A stretch of 64,000 bases of DNA, taken from Aureobasidium sp. EXF-3400 (taxonomy: Eukaryota > Ascomycota > Dothideomycetes > Dothideales > Saccotheciaceae). Below the pieces are notes generated by a model. The model ran no database searches and was not told the DNA's origin. It was given only the letters and a program-made list of their open reading frames with translations. The position numbers and the translations under genes are program-made. Position 1 is the stretch's first letter, and the number at the start of each line of letters is the position of its first letter. Of this stretch, positions 11,239 through 22,885 are shown piece by piece. Location: the NCBI GenBank assembly GCA_024195585.1, contig SWBL01000244.1, positions 17,182 to 81,181 on the forward strand. The letters run 5' to 3'.

Positions 11239-13942
11239 CTACCATGAGAAGGTCATGAGAGCGGGGTTGAGAGCAATGGGCAAGAGGAAATGCGATGCCA
11301 CGACTGTAGCCATGGGCAAGATGGCGACAAAGTCGGTAATCATCCAGTCGTAAGGGATGAAGTCGGCGGTGGCGAGGATGATCATGCCAACAATGGCAAC
11401 GATACAGAAGGAAAGCGAGTACTTGAAGCTCTTGAGAACCTTGGGCACCTCAATGAAGAAGTTTGAGAATTCGGCTTCCTTTCCGGTAGCACCCCATGAC
11501 ATGTCAATCTCGAACATGTGAGCGAGAAGAGCCTGGGAGACGTGAAGAGAGAGACCACCAAGGAAAATGGCAAGCATGAGAGTCCACTTGAAGTTTTCGA
11601 TGAGAGCGCCAAACAAGGATCTGTCACCGATACGGTAGCGCATGATGGCGAGGGCAATGTTACCAAGACCGTTGAAGACGATGACGAGCGAGAACCAGAC
11701 CTTCCATGAGTCGAGGTAGTACTTGTCGAGGTAACCATTGAACCAACCCATGACGAAGTAGTTGACAGTGGTGAGAATCCAGGCGGCACCAATGGCGTAG
11801 TAGGTACCAATGTATGAAACAATGGTAATCTTGGAGGTCATACGAATGTTGGAGAAGAGGAACTCGCGGAAGAGAGGGGTGAAGGGACCCTTGTAGATCC
11901 ACATGCGCATGGGGTTGAAGAGAAGCTCGTTGCAACCATAGGCATACTTTTCCCAACGGGCCAGCTCATCGTATACAGTAAGCGACACACCTTCCTTGAA
12001 GCCTTCACCGGCCCAGGCGCCCAGACGGATGATGTAGCCGTTACATTGGAGACGAAGAGACATGTCGAAGTCTTCAGACACGTGAGATTCGGACCAGAAC
12101 TTTTCGTAGCCATCTTCATCAAAGTAGGAAACTTGTTGAATGGCAGCCCAGCGGAGAATGGCATTGTGACCGACGAAAGGAGCGACATCACCGTTGGAGA
12201 CGGTGTAACGAATGGCAGTGTAGATGAGGTTGGTGAAGAAGGTGATACCGTTTTCGAAGTAGGTGTGGACGACTTGCATGACACCGGAACTGAATTGCAT
12301 GATACCAACGTCGGGACTCTGTTCCATTTCGGAGGCAGCATCGAGAAGACAGTCGGAAGGAACACGAGTGTCGGAGTCAATGAGAAGGATGTAATCACCA
12401 ACACGAATGTTGCCATCAGCCCAGGCGCGACCGTGTTCCTCGAGGACTTCACTGAGGCAGCGCTCATAGGCTTGAGCTTCATCGGCCTGGGTCCACTCGC
12501 TACCACGGTTGATCTGGAGAAGCTTCTCCTCGACATTGCAAGAAACCATGAGACCAAAGTTCATGTTGGAAGCCTTCTTGAACTTTCCGCGACGAACGAA
12601 ACCTTCGGAACCGTGCTTGGGACGGGCAGTCCATCCAATGCTGTTGTCGGCGTAGAATTCAATTCTAGCCTCGCGCTCCTCCTCGTCGAGCAGCTGGAGA
12701 CCATCGTCGTTGATGAAGATGTTGGCAGAACCACCCTGAAGTTCATAGGTCGAAATGGCTTGCTTGATGGACTTGACGGTAGGGGCAATGACGGATGCGA
12801 GACCTTCCTTGTAAACCGGGCACTGGATGGTAACGTGGGGAAGATTACGGCCTTGAATGCGGCGAGGAAGCAGAGCGGAGTAGAAGCGAGAGTTGAGGGT
12901 CATCTGACGAACGGGACCAATCATTTGAGCGATACAACCGACAATGACTTGAGCGAAGAAGAGGGTGAAGAAGATTTGGACAGGAGTGAGGGCGACGAAG
13001 GCGATGCGAGTATAGCTGCCATCAACCTTGACTTCGATGGCCAATTGTCGGTAACCAGCTCCGAGAAGAACGATGATGATGATGAGGGTGATGGAGACGA
13101 GGACGGTGTTCATGAGATGTGTTGGGCGGCTCTCGGGAAGAACTTCACCACTCTCCTCATCGATCTCTTCCTCTACGACACCAGGACCCTTCTTGGCGAC
13201 AGGCTCGTCGGTAACCTCTTCAGGCTCACCAGTCTTCCAGACGAGCTCCATAAGCTCGCCCTCAATCAACTTGGCACGGCTGACGAGGTTGTTGGCATCA
13301 TCATCCCAAACGACAAGAAGTGCCTCTGAAGCGATGAAGGCGGCGAACTGATGCTTGCGTGCTCTGGGAAGGTCCTCCATGGTGGGAAGAATCTGAACTC
13401 TGAGTCCATTCATAAGAGGTACGTCGACGGCGTCTGGTGACCAGGCGAGGAAAGTCTTGATGATACGGGAGTTGACAGTCATGGCGCACTGAATGATAAT
13501 TAGATTTGTGAAGTCTTGCGGGAGGTCGATAGTTGCTTACCGGCACATTGAGTGATGCACATGCCATGGCAAAGGTAGATGTGCTGAGGGAGGGAGGGCA
13601 AGCCAAGTAGCTTCCCTTGAATTTCCTCAAAAGAACACCCTCAACTTCGCCGCTACCATCGCCAACCCATAGTCTAGCACATTGTTGTTGGAAGAGGTAG
13701 TTGACCATGACTTCGTGCTTGATGTCGTCCATGAAACCTGATCTTGATGAAGGTGCAATTGATGCACCAGACGAAAGGAGACCATTTCTGGGTGTTGAAA
13801 GGCCTGAAGGTGTGGTGCTGGCGAATGCTGGTGTAGGAGGAGCAAGAGGCTTCTCGGAAATCTCGCTCATTTCATTGGCAGGGGCTTGAGGCTTCTTCTC
13901 TGCATCGCCCTTGCCAGCCTTGAAGTAGTTCTTGAGACCCAT
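11239..13942 (-). CDS. GT2 family membrane polysaccharide synthase (ZtGT2/FgGT2-like)
   Basis: Two exons (13942-13541 and 13488-11239; 52-bp intron) give 883 aa. After a low-complexity N-terminus come two membrane helices, then a family-2 glycosyltransferase domain: VTIQCPVYKEG, the sugar-nucleotide motif LLIDSDTRVPSD, the catalytic-base region SEDFDMSLRLQ, and then at least five membrane helices to the C-terminus. This is the cellulose/hyaluronan/chitin-synthase fold, which polymerises a UDP-sugar and extrudes the chain. The position of the usual Q-x-x-R-W acceptor motif reads ELARW. Overall it resembles the non-chitin-synthase GT2 enzymes of filamentous fungi that are needed for hyphal growth on solid surfaces in plant pathogens. 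That assignment rests on recalled family character, not on a search. It is probably a plasma-membrane enzyme making an outer wall polysaccharide of unknown chemistry. Confidence 0.85.
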
Positions 13943-16868
13943 GTTGGGTTATGGTCTGCGATAGACCTTTGTAGAAACGAATGTCAGACGATATACTAAG
14001 AGTGCAGATCCGGGGTGACGGGATCGTTGTTTCTTGGTACAATAGTACAAGAGACTGTTTGATAAGATAGCGAGTAGTGGTAGATGGGTTAATGAGGGAA
14101 TGAGGAGAAGAGAAGAAAGAGCTAGGAGGAAAAGGCTGGTGTATATGAAAGGCACGAACAGATCTCGAACGGCAAGGCTGGATACATGATAAAGCTGAAA
14201 GACGTTGAACGCTGACGGAAACGGTAGTGCACTACTGTAATCGGCCCAAATGCTATTCTAGCACCGAACGCGCTGGCGGGCACGCCGTAGGACCGTGGGA
14301 AACACATCTGAGATGCGGGTCTGGAATCGAGCACTCAACGGGGACGCTGTGGCTTCGGTTAGTTTCCAGTCAAGGGCTGAATCCGGATATGAGTTGGCAT
14401 CGCGCTTATCGAACGGCGACGAGTCAAGAAACGGCGACTGAGACATGTGCGGCGAAGGATCGACCTCTTGCTGGAGAAGGCATGGCCGGGTCTGAGCGTA
14501 GCGAGCACTAACTCGACCTTCACGGCCGAAACAGGCAGGCCCGCCAATATTGGTTGCCGTAGTGGGCAATGGTGTACAATACTTTATGTATGAGGTCGAG
14601 CTGAACCACACTGTACTGCTATACCATCGTCATTCATCTTATCGTGATGATTTCATGTCCTGCTGCGATTCTATCAAAATTATGGCCGCAGGTAGCTGTG
14701 TCGCATGCCAAAATGTCCTTTGTTTAGAAAGTCCGAAGCTGTTTTTGGCAAGGTTCTGTCATGCTGCAAGGTACGGCTTGGTCAAGGTTGCTACGTAATA
14801 GTACGTACTCGAGGAACCAGGTACGAATACCTTGCAGCAGCAGCAGGAGGATTCGCTTGTTGAATAATCGCTCTCGATCGCATCTTTGCGCACTCATGTT
14901 TCAGTGCCCAGAACATCTCGGACTTGGACGTGTAGATGCGAGACATGACTGTTCATCACTTGGCACCGAAGATGTGTGGCGAGTTTTCTGGAAGCGCAGA
15001 AATGTCTCTGATGGAAATTTTGAATTTGGCGAGTATTGGTAAATTCAACGGTCGGCGGTAGGAAACTCTGAAAGAGACTTGCGGATACCATGGCGGGAGC
15101 ACGAGCTCTCATGCATGAGACGGTTGCTAATCCGGGCGCCAAGTCCCGAGCAAGGTTCGGCTGTGACCTCAACCTCGACACTCACATGTTGATTGCTGCA
15201 ATCATGCATCCACCCGAGACCCCCCTTCAACGTGCATACAATCCTTGAACCCAATACTCGATATTTTGGAAGCTCATCCTTTTTAGCTGCCTATGTTCCT
15301 TTCGCGTGCCGCTGTTCAATCATCACGAGGTATCTGTCCCGCTGTGCGAAAATACCTGTGCCGCTCAGTGACCACCTCGAGGCTTCAGCACAAATATTGC
15401 TGGAGGAGATTGCGTCTTGGGATCTTCAGCTTTCATTTATTCGCAATCGGAGCTGCTCTGCGTCGAGATCTTGAGAGATCTGCCACCTTGTCGGCTACTC
15501 TGCTGCATCTGCTTTGTAAGTGTTATTCCCAATAGACTTTTTGACCCGACATGGTGGAAAGCTTGCAAGTTCATACCACTTGCCGTCACTGTAAGTTTTC
15601 CGCCAGGCGGCTCACCCGTGGCGGGTCCCACTCAGTTAACACCAAGCACTCCTACGCTGCAGTCCATCCTTGTTTTCTGCACTTGCTGAGGAAAACTTCG
15701 CCTCAATGAAATCGTGCATGAGCAGAAATAGCACGGTTGAGGTATCTTTTTCGACCCATGACTCCACCAATCCTCGCATACACTTTTCGATACAATATAC
15801 AGAAAATTCATGTAGAGTCAGTGCTTCTATGGTGCAAGTTCCTCTCGAGCAGATCCCCCGAGCTTCTTCGTAATGATCGTCAGATATCGCATCACCTCTC
15901 CAGATTCTCGGCCTCGAGCTGAAGCGCAGATCATCCCACACAATAAACGACTATCTCGCCGTTATCTAGTGACACGAGGCTGAAAGCTGGCAGCCAGCAC
16001 AGCCCTTTTACTTTAAAACAAACCTTAGCGTGTTGATAACAGGCAGCTGTAGCTGAAGGGTTCTTCTTCAAGGGGCCACGCTTTCAGCTGCCCAACATTT
16101 AGGAACCCTGACCATAGACGAGAGGGTGTGGCGTACCGAAGAAGAAGCTTTGACAAGAGGCCACGATGGAACTTGTTGTGGGCGTGTGCCTCCAAAAGTC
16201 AAAGAGTGCGCGCGACAAGCCTCTTTGGCAATACAAATTGAGACCACACCTGAACTGTAATAAGTTGAGACAAGTTTTTGGTGAGACTAGCCATGAATCT
16301 CAACGTCACGGGTTTCACCTCCCACCCTGACCCCTCACTGCCGGACGGTTGTGACGGATCTCGTTTTGACTGAGATCCTGCCTCTTGTCTGATCTCATGA
16401 AACGGTGCACCCAACCTCGTTCGTTGTGTACAACGGATAATGTTTTGCAACAAGACGTTGCTATCACGAGCAGTATCAGGGCACACCCTCTTTTGTATCT
16501 CTTGTAAGATACTCGGCCCGTTTAGTTGTCGTCTCAACGTTTCACGACCTTCGACGTTTTTGTCCCAGCCTTGTCGACCAGACTCGGCAGTCGACTGGGC
16601 AGAAACGTTGAAATCAGACGATTCTATCCAACTGATTCAATGTCCATGTCGTGAGATCGATTTGTAGATGGCTGGTATTGCTTTATGGAGAGTGGGATAA
16701 GGATTCTTGGAATTGGAGAATATGAGCAGATAGAAATTATAATGATTCTTGTGTCTATATTCGAGAAAAAGATTCGTGTCGTCCTCCTAGTGTGATTTAG
16801 GCATAAAAAACTCCTGTGGTATCGCAATTCAAAAACAGAAAACAAATCGCTATCAGAAAATATACAGT
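13943..16868. other. Long gene-poor region between the GT2 and GH16 genes
   Basis: About 2.9 kb. The right end (about 16670-16868) is the 3' flank of the GH16 gene. The left end is the promoter and leader of the GT2 gene, transcribed leftward. In between, short open frames on both strands have no recognisable motif, no obvious splice continuity and no repeat structure. A non-coding transcript cannot be excluded. Confidence 0.45.
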
Positions 16869-18291
16869 TTAGTTGCAACCATTGTAACCCTTCTGCTGGA
16901 ACATCTTGACACTCTTGACAACCATCTCGCCATTCTTCTCCCAAGTGGGGTACCACTGGTCACGGGCAGCCCAGAACTCACTTCTGGCTTGAGTGCTGCC
17001 ATCGGTCCAGGGCTTGCCAGAAGCACCATCCTCGAACCAGCCATTGGTACCACCAACAGCAACGTTGAGAATGAGGTAGAAGTCTTGATCGAAGGGAGTG
17101 TTGTCCTTGCCGGTAGCAGCCCAGGGGTTCAAGAGAGCAGTACCGTTGCTGTCACTGACGGGGAATCTACCCTTCTCCCAGAAAGGCTTGTTGAAGTTGA
17201 CGTACATGACTTGAAGGAGACGAGAATCGACATAGGTGAAGATGTACTTTTCGGACCATTCAAGACCAAAAGTGTGGAAACCAGCAGCGTAGGTAGTGTG
17301 AAGAGCAGTGTGCTTGTTGTTGTTGAGCCACCAACCGTCGTTGGCAGAGTTGGGACCCCAGTGGAGAGTGCTGCTCATGACGTTGTTACCGCCCTGAGGA
17401 TAAGTGTGGTTGTTTCCACGAGACTCCATGATGTCGATTTCACCAGAGCGAGGCCATGCACCATAGACATCGTCCTTGGGAAGCATCCAAATGGCGGGCC
17501 ACATCCAGTCACCGGCAGGAAGCTTGGCCTCGACCTCGATACGACCGAACTTGATGGATACACTGTTCTTGGTGCTGATGCGAGCAGACTTGACGGGGTT
17601 GACAATAGTACCGTTGGTGACATTGGTACCAGTGATACAGTTGGACCAGACGTCAGACGAGCAGGAGCCATCTGCGAGAAGGTTGATGACATTGTTTTGC
17701 TCAATGAGCTTTGCATCTTGAAGAGTAGGCTTGATGTGAAGCATGCCATCCTGGACGTATGCGTTTTCGTCGGTGTTGGTAGTGATTTCGAATTGACCGT
17801 TGCTAATACAGGTTAGCGATTGTTTCGATCGGACTCGTTCAAGTAACATACCCATAGCCACCGCACTCGACCTCCTTTGTCCAGATCTTGTCGTTGAAGC
17901 CATTTGAGAAGGTGTCCTCGAAGACAGGGCAGTAGGTGTGGTTGGTGACACTGGAGAGACCGTCGTAGATGAGGAAACCAGTAAGAGCGAGACCAATGGC
18001 GATACCTATGCAAGGAATAATGGTGACCCACTTCTCCTTGGGATCCTTCTTCTCGAGCCAAGGCTTCTCGACTTCACCCTTCTTCACACGTCTAGAGTGG
18101 AAGTACCTCTGCTGGGGCTGCTGCAGAGCTGTGGAGGAACCTGCTGCTGAAACTGGCATTGAGCCATAGGGAGTTGCAAAAGGGTTTGCTCTGGCAACGG
18201 GAGTGATGGCCTCATTCTCTGGAGTGCCAGGTCTGAGGTAGGGTGTTGCATTGGCCGACGAGGCGGCGGTGCCATTGTTGCGGTCGTCCAT
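16869..18291 (-). CDS. Type II membrane-anchored GH16 beta-glucanase/transglycosylase
   Basis: Two exons (18291-17852 and 17802-16869; 49-bp intron GTATGT...ATTAG) give 457 aa. The N-terminal 95 residues are cytosolic and Ser/Pro/Gln-rich. One membrane helix follows (IIPCIGIAIGLALTGFLIYDG, here given as positions ~99-119). The rest is an outside-facing GH16 domain. The catalytic ExDxxE signature is intact in SGEIDIMESRGN, the first Glu being the nucleophile and the last the acid/base. W and N-x-S/T sites are frequent. The domain resembles fungal laminarinase-like endo-beta-1,3(4)-glucanases rather than the longer Kre6/Skn1 proteins, which share the type II topology. It probably remodels cell-wall beta-glucan at the Golgi, plasma membrane or wall. 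Hydrolase versus transglycosylase activity cannot be told from sequence. Confidence 0.88.
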
Positions 18292-19879
18292 GGCGGAGGA
18301 CTATTGGTGTAGAATCTAAGTATGTAGTTCTGGCTTGTGCCTGATATTACTACCACCGAGTATGAAAGAGTGGAAGGAGGATGGAAGAATGGACAAGGCA
18401 AGGGAATTAGTGGAGAGAAAGCGTTCCTACTGACGGCAGACCTGGGGCTTTTGAGCAAAAGACCACCGAGCAGGACCGTTTGGGTTCAAGTAAGCCAAGC
18501 ACCAACCGATATAGAAGCGTATGCAGTCTAGTCCTTCCACGGGAACGTTACGCTACAATGGAAGCTGAAGAAGAGACACCATAACGTTGAGACCCCGGGC
18601 CAGGTGCAACGGCGCAAAGTGAACCAGTAGCCGAGCCCCTACGGTCGGTCTCACGAAAGACCAGCCTACTCGCTCGCGCCATTTCCGCAGTCTGGCGCGG
18701 CGTGGCGAGGAGTGAGCCGTCCATGCCGCTCGCGTGGTAGACATGATCTGCCAGCTAAACACTCCACATTCGGAGCATGCCTGGCAATAATCAAGGGCCA
18801 TGTACTGATGGGTTGAACAATCGAATCGGGCTTGAATTCCAATAGCGCGATGTTTTTTTCGGGTGAGTATGCACGTCTGGTTTTGGCGCTAGATGATACG
18901 ATCCGCGCCAGGAACCGGCCGTCAAAACCATGTTTCTCACTTAAGCTTTGACCGCGTCCCACTCTGGTACCTCGGTCGATGCGGACCTGCATCGAGACTG
19001 GAGCTTGTTGCAGCTGCGTAGATTTGTAGGGTTGGTTGAAAGGAACTTGCAGAGTCAGGAACCAGACGTCGGAGGCTTACACGTCATTTCCGCATTGCGT
19101 TCGCAAATCTTCAGCCAGCAAATCTCTAATTGCAATTTGCACCAAGATGGCAAGCGGCGCCTCCGCCGAGTAGACTCCATGCGGTTTCTCTTCAGCTGTC
19201 AAATGTTTGTTCCGCAAGATCGGCGAGACCGTGGCCTGCTCTCGACGCACAGCGAGTAGGCAGGTCGCAGGATGCCAGGATGCAGACACACATGCTGCAT
19301 GATTTTCTAAATTCTCAACCAGGCGGCCAGCCTAATTTTAGGAGTAGATACCCCACCCACTCGACTACTTTCGCAATATATTGTTATCGAGGACAACACA
19401 TTCATCGCGATGCCAATACTTCTCATGTCTTATCTCTTTCCGAGTGTCTATCTCTCGGCCATACTCTCACAAATCTTGCTTCATCGAATCCACATGTCTA
19501 GTTGGTGGACTCTTTGGTCATTCCGCATGCTTTATTGATAATCCCATACATGTGGACCGCGTGCAAATGTCAATCGCGGAGGCTAGTCCGTGCAATCGCG
19601 AGACGCGGTAACGAGAGCTTCAGCAGGGTGGTTTTCATGTCCTAAAGTGCGTGTCTTTGCGAGAAAATAAATTAAAAAAGGCGAGAAAATATATCGACGC
19701 CTGGTCGTGATAATCAGTGTCTAAACGTAGATATGCCCAAGAGAGTGCCGACAATTGTCATATCTCTATCGTGGAAACACTTGTTAAGGGTCAACAACAT
19801 TAAAAAATCATGGTTGTTTATACCAATTGAACACCGACCGCACGACGACTTCGGGATAGGGTATCACGAAGGCACATCC
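18292..19879. other. Upstream region of the GH16 gene
   Basis: About 1.6 kb with no supported gene. The first part is the promoter and leader of the leftward GH16 gene. The remainder shows only short motif-free frames. Confidence 0.45.
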
Positions 19880-19891
19880 AAAAAGCAAAAA
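19880..19891 (-). terminator. RNA polymerase III terminator of the tRNA-Ala gene
   Basis: On the minus strand the tRNA is followed immediately by TTTTT, then GC and a second TTTTT. Oligo-T runs of this kind terminate Pol III transcripts. Confidence 0.75.
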
Positions 19892-19986
19892 TGGAGTAGC
19901 TGGGAATCGAACCCAGAACCTTCTCCAACTCAGTACTGCTCAAAGAGCAATGCTAAGAAGATGTCATACCACTAGACCACAACCCC
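19892..19986 (-). tRNA. tRNA-Ala (AGC), intron-containing
   Basis: Read on the minus strand the gene folds as a cloverleaf. The acceptor stem is GGGGTTG/CTACTCC with discriminator A. The D-arm contains the A-box TGGTCTAGTGG, the anticodon stem is TCTTC/GGAGA, the variable loop is AGGTT, and the T-arm is CTGGG/CCCAG around the B-box. Anticodon AGC and the G3:U70 wobble pair, the universal alanine identity element, both indicate alanine. A 23-nt intron (19928-19950) sits at the canonical place one base 3' of the anticodon. The exons are 19986-19951 and 19927-19892, a 72-nt mature tRNA before CCA addition. One acceptor-stem mismatch (U6:U67) is unusual. Confidence 0.85.
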
Positions 19987-20123
19987 GATTGTTGAAGCTC
20001 TTGAAATGATGTGCGAATACTAATCTTCAATTCAACAGGTAAGCGAGCATGCCAGAGGTGCATCGAGACTGCAGGTAGACCGCGAACACTAAGCAACCAC
20101 AACACACTTCCAAACTCACAAAC

Positions 20124-20597
20124 ATGCCACGAGGGTCCGAATACAGCGACGAGAAGCGCGCCGCCGCGTTAATAATGTACCTCATCCACAAAGCCTCACA
20201 TAGCGACGTGGAAGCAAAAACAGGCGTGTCCAAAAGCGCAATACGCCAACTCTCGTCTCGCGCACACAAAGCCGGCGTGGACAAGACAAGCATAGAAGAG
20301 TTGATTGTCTTTGCACGCACGAAGCCCAGGAAAGGGAGGCCACGAAGAGATGCGACGAAAACGGACAAGGTGGTACCTGCAGAGACGCGGCAGGGAGAAC
20401 AACCGACGAAGGTGCTTGATCGCAACACAGCAGTGGGCCATGCAGAACCTCGCAATCCGCCGATACGAGCAACTGATGCGGCAAATTCGAGGACGGCGGA
20501 TGGCGAGGACTTGTTTGAGATGATCAAGAGTTGGGAACAACGCAAGGCACAGGCGTTTGACGCGGCTCACGCTGCAAGTGCTAAAGAGCAAGCGTGA
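20124..20597 (+). CDS. Small helix-turn-helix protein, possibly transposase-derived
   Basis: An intronless frame of 157 aa with good start context (aacATGCC). Residues 6-50 read like a homeodomain/transposase-type helix-turn-helix: YSDEKRAAALIMYL, then HSDVEAKTGVSKSAIRQLS, where VEAKTGVSKSAIR forms the turn and recognition helix. A basic patch follows (TKPRKGRPRRDATK), then an acidic-helical C-terminus rich in Ala. No DDE catalytic domain follows. It could be a domesticated N-terminal DNA-binding domain of a Tc1/Pogo-like transposase or a small lineage-specific DNA-binding protein. The divergent tRNA-Ala gene starts about 140 bp away. Confidence 0.65.
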   Translation: MPRGSEYSDEKRAAALIMYLIHKASHSDVEAKTGVSKSAIRQLSSRAHKAGVDKTSIEELIVFARTKPRKGRPRRDATKTDKVVPAETRQGEQPTKVLDRNTAVGHAEPRNPPIRATDAANSRTADGEDLFEMIKSWEQRKAQAFDAAHAASAKEQA

Positions 20598-21421
20598 AGG
20601 GAACGTATGCGTCAGACGGACATTTGAACCTCATCTACGCTCCTGCCACCATAAACTACTCATGTGGTTTATCAGTGGAGCATAAGCTGCCGGCTAGGTC
20701 CTAGCAGCTCGATATCTGGGGCAGGGTGGCACCATCAGCAAGTGCTGTAAAGGTTGTCGACGATATCACGACATCACGAGCCATGATTACAGTACTTCGT
20801 TATACCTGTATTGTCTACTAGATCTTGAACCATCCGCTGCTAGTGCTATTATATCGATCGTTGGTCCAGACAGCAATCTATTGCCCAAGTATGCTTTTCG
20901 AGCATACACCAAATGAAAGCCATCGATATAAGCTACGTATCTGATGATTATGATACTGACTATATTAATTCTGGACAGCTGCAACTATACGAATATATAC
21001 CAGTCATGTTGCCTGCGATATACGATGATCATTTACGAAACTGCAGTTGTTGACCCAATACAACACTGTTGAAGCACCGTGAAGCGAAGGATAGAGGGAA
21101 GAACATAGAGACAGGGTGACCCGGATCCTCAACAAAAGTTCACCTTCAATCCTATCCCAACTATAGCAAAGGCCAAAGAGTATAGCATTGGAAGACAGAA
21201 ATGTCTTCGAAAAACAGAGGCGTGCCCACAGAGAGCCGATAAGTTGTCGCTTCTCAGTGGACACTCCGACGTTTTCTAACAGTATTATGCAGTTTCATAG
21301 CTACACACGTTACATGTTTTAGCACAGGGAAGCAAATGACACTTGACATTTGGAAATGTTTGTTTTGAATTGCCATTATATGTCATTAACAGGATATTTA
21401 AACTTTAAGAAGATGCAGACT
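20598..21421. other. Intergenic region, AT-richer
   Basis: No gene supported. The sequence is visibly AT-richer around 20780-21010 and 21290-21420. The last part is the 3' flank of the L-galactonate dehydratase gene. Confidence 0.5.
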
Positions 21422-22885
21422 TTATATCCTCTCACCCTCAAGGATAGGTCTAGCCTCCTCACTCTTCCACCAACTGACACCATCCTTGCCAGGGTACTCG
21501 AACTTGTCCATACTCTCAGGCTTCATCTCAACACTGTACCCGGCCTCGGTAGGAGTAGTGTAGTAGCCATCCTTGATGACACTGGGGTGGAAGAAGTGCT
21601 CGTGCAAGTGGTCGACGTATTCGAGCACACTGAGCTTACCGCTAACAACAACATAGTCGATGGTGCTCAAGTGCTGAGTGTACTCGGGAAGACCGACACC
21701 ACCAGAGTGGGGGACAATCGGCACACCGAACTTCTTCGCGATGAGGAGGACAGCAAGGACTTCATTGACACCTCCCATACGACAAGCATCGATCTGGCAG
21801 ACATCGATAGCACCTTGTTGCAGGAGCTGCTTGAAGATGACACGGTTCTGGCACATCTCACCAGTAGCGACACCAATGTTGTAGGGCTTAAGGGCTTCGC
21901 GGATGGCCTTGTGACCAAAGACATCGTCAGGGCTGGTGGGCTCCTCGATGAACCAGGGCTTGAACTCGGCGAGTTGCTTCATGTACTCGATGGCCTCCGG
22001 GACGGACCAGACCTGGTTGGCATCGACCATGAGGAAGTTGCCTCTGTCGTAACCAATGACCTCTCTGGCGATGCTCAATCTCTCCTTGTCTTCGGCGACG
22101 CTGGTTCCGACCTTGAGTTTGAAGTGCTTGTAGCCAGCGTTGAGAGTCTCCTGCAGCAGACCCTTCATCTTGTCCTTGCCGTAACCTAGCCAACCAGCAC
22201 TGGTTGTGTAGGCAGGCACCGCTCTGTTGGCCTCGGCGTGCTTGATACGCTCAGCCTTGCCGGGCTCCTCCTTCTTCAGCATCTCAATGGCCTCCTCTTT
22301 GGTGATGGCATCGGTGATGTATCTGAAGTCAATACACGAGACGAACTCTTCGGGAGACATGTCAGCAACGATTCTCCAAACAGGCTTGTTCAGTGTCTTT
22401 GCCCACAAGTCCCAGATAGCGTTGACGACGGCACCAAGAGCAAGGTGGATGACACCCTTCTCAGGGCCGATCCATCTAAGCTGACTGTCCGAGACGAGGT
22501 ATCTCCAGGTTTGACCCCAGTTGGAGACGAGGTCCTCGAGCTTCTTTCCCTCGACACGGGCAGCAAGAAGAGAGATGGCCTGGCAAACGATCTCGTTGCC
22601 GCGACCAATCGTGAAAGTCTAACAAAGATCAGTACTCATGTGTGGGGAAGGGAACATGGGGAAGTATGTTGCTTACCATGCCGTGGCCAGAGAAGTCGGA
22701 GTCGGTGTGCAAGATGCAGTATGCGGCCGAATAGTCACCAGCAGCATTCATGGCATCGGAGCCAGTCTTGTCAAGAGACGTCTATATTCACCCGGGTCAA
22801 TTGCTGTCCTCGGATGGAGAATACAAGCATGTTTACTCACAGGGAATCTGACGTCCCTCGTCGTGGCCTTTGTGATTGTAACCAT
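21422..22885 (-). CDS. lgd1: L-galactonate dehydratase, D-galacturonate catabolism (enolase superfamily)
   Basis: Three exons (22885-22841, 22781-22677, 22618-21422; introns 58 and 59 bp) give 448 aa, the family length. The protein is an enolase-superfamily enzyme. HFKLKVG supplies the catalytic lysine, MVDANQVW and WFIEEPT the metal-binding Asp and Glu, CQIDACRMGG a further acidic site, and PHSGGVGLPEY the catalytic histidine. The C-terminus (GYSVEMKPESMDKFEYPG) is the one I associate with fungal Lgd1/GaaB. This enzyme dehydrates L-galactonate to 2-keto-3-deoxy-L-galactonate, the second step of the cytosolic reductive galacturonate pathway that uses pectin breakdown products. L-rhamnonate or L-fuconate dehydratase is less likely, given the close motif match. 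No other pathway gene lies next to it. Confidence 0.92.

Noticed and set aside
12046..13329. 427-codon open frame on the plus strand
   Set aside because: It lies entirely antisense to the GT2 synthase gene, whose codon usage leaves the opposite strand open. The translation has no motif and is low-complexity.
13943..16868. Hidden gene in the 2.9-kb gap
   Set aside because: I looked for spliceable frames on both strands and found none with family motifs or good start context.
16989..17816. 275-codon open frame on the plus strand
   Set aside because: Antisense shadow of the GH16 catalytic domain.
21350..22189. 279-codon open frame on the plus strand
   Set aside because: Antisense shadow of the L-galactonate dehydratase gene.
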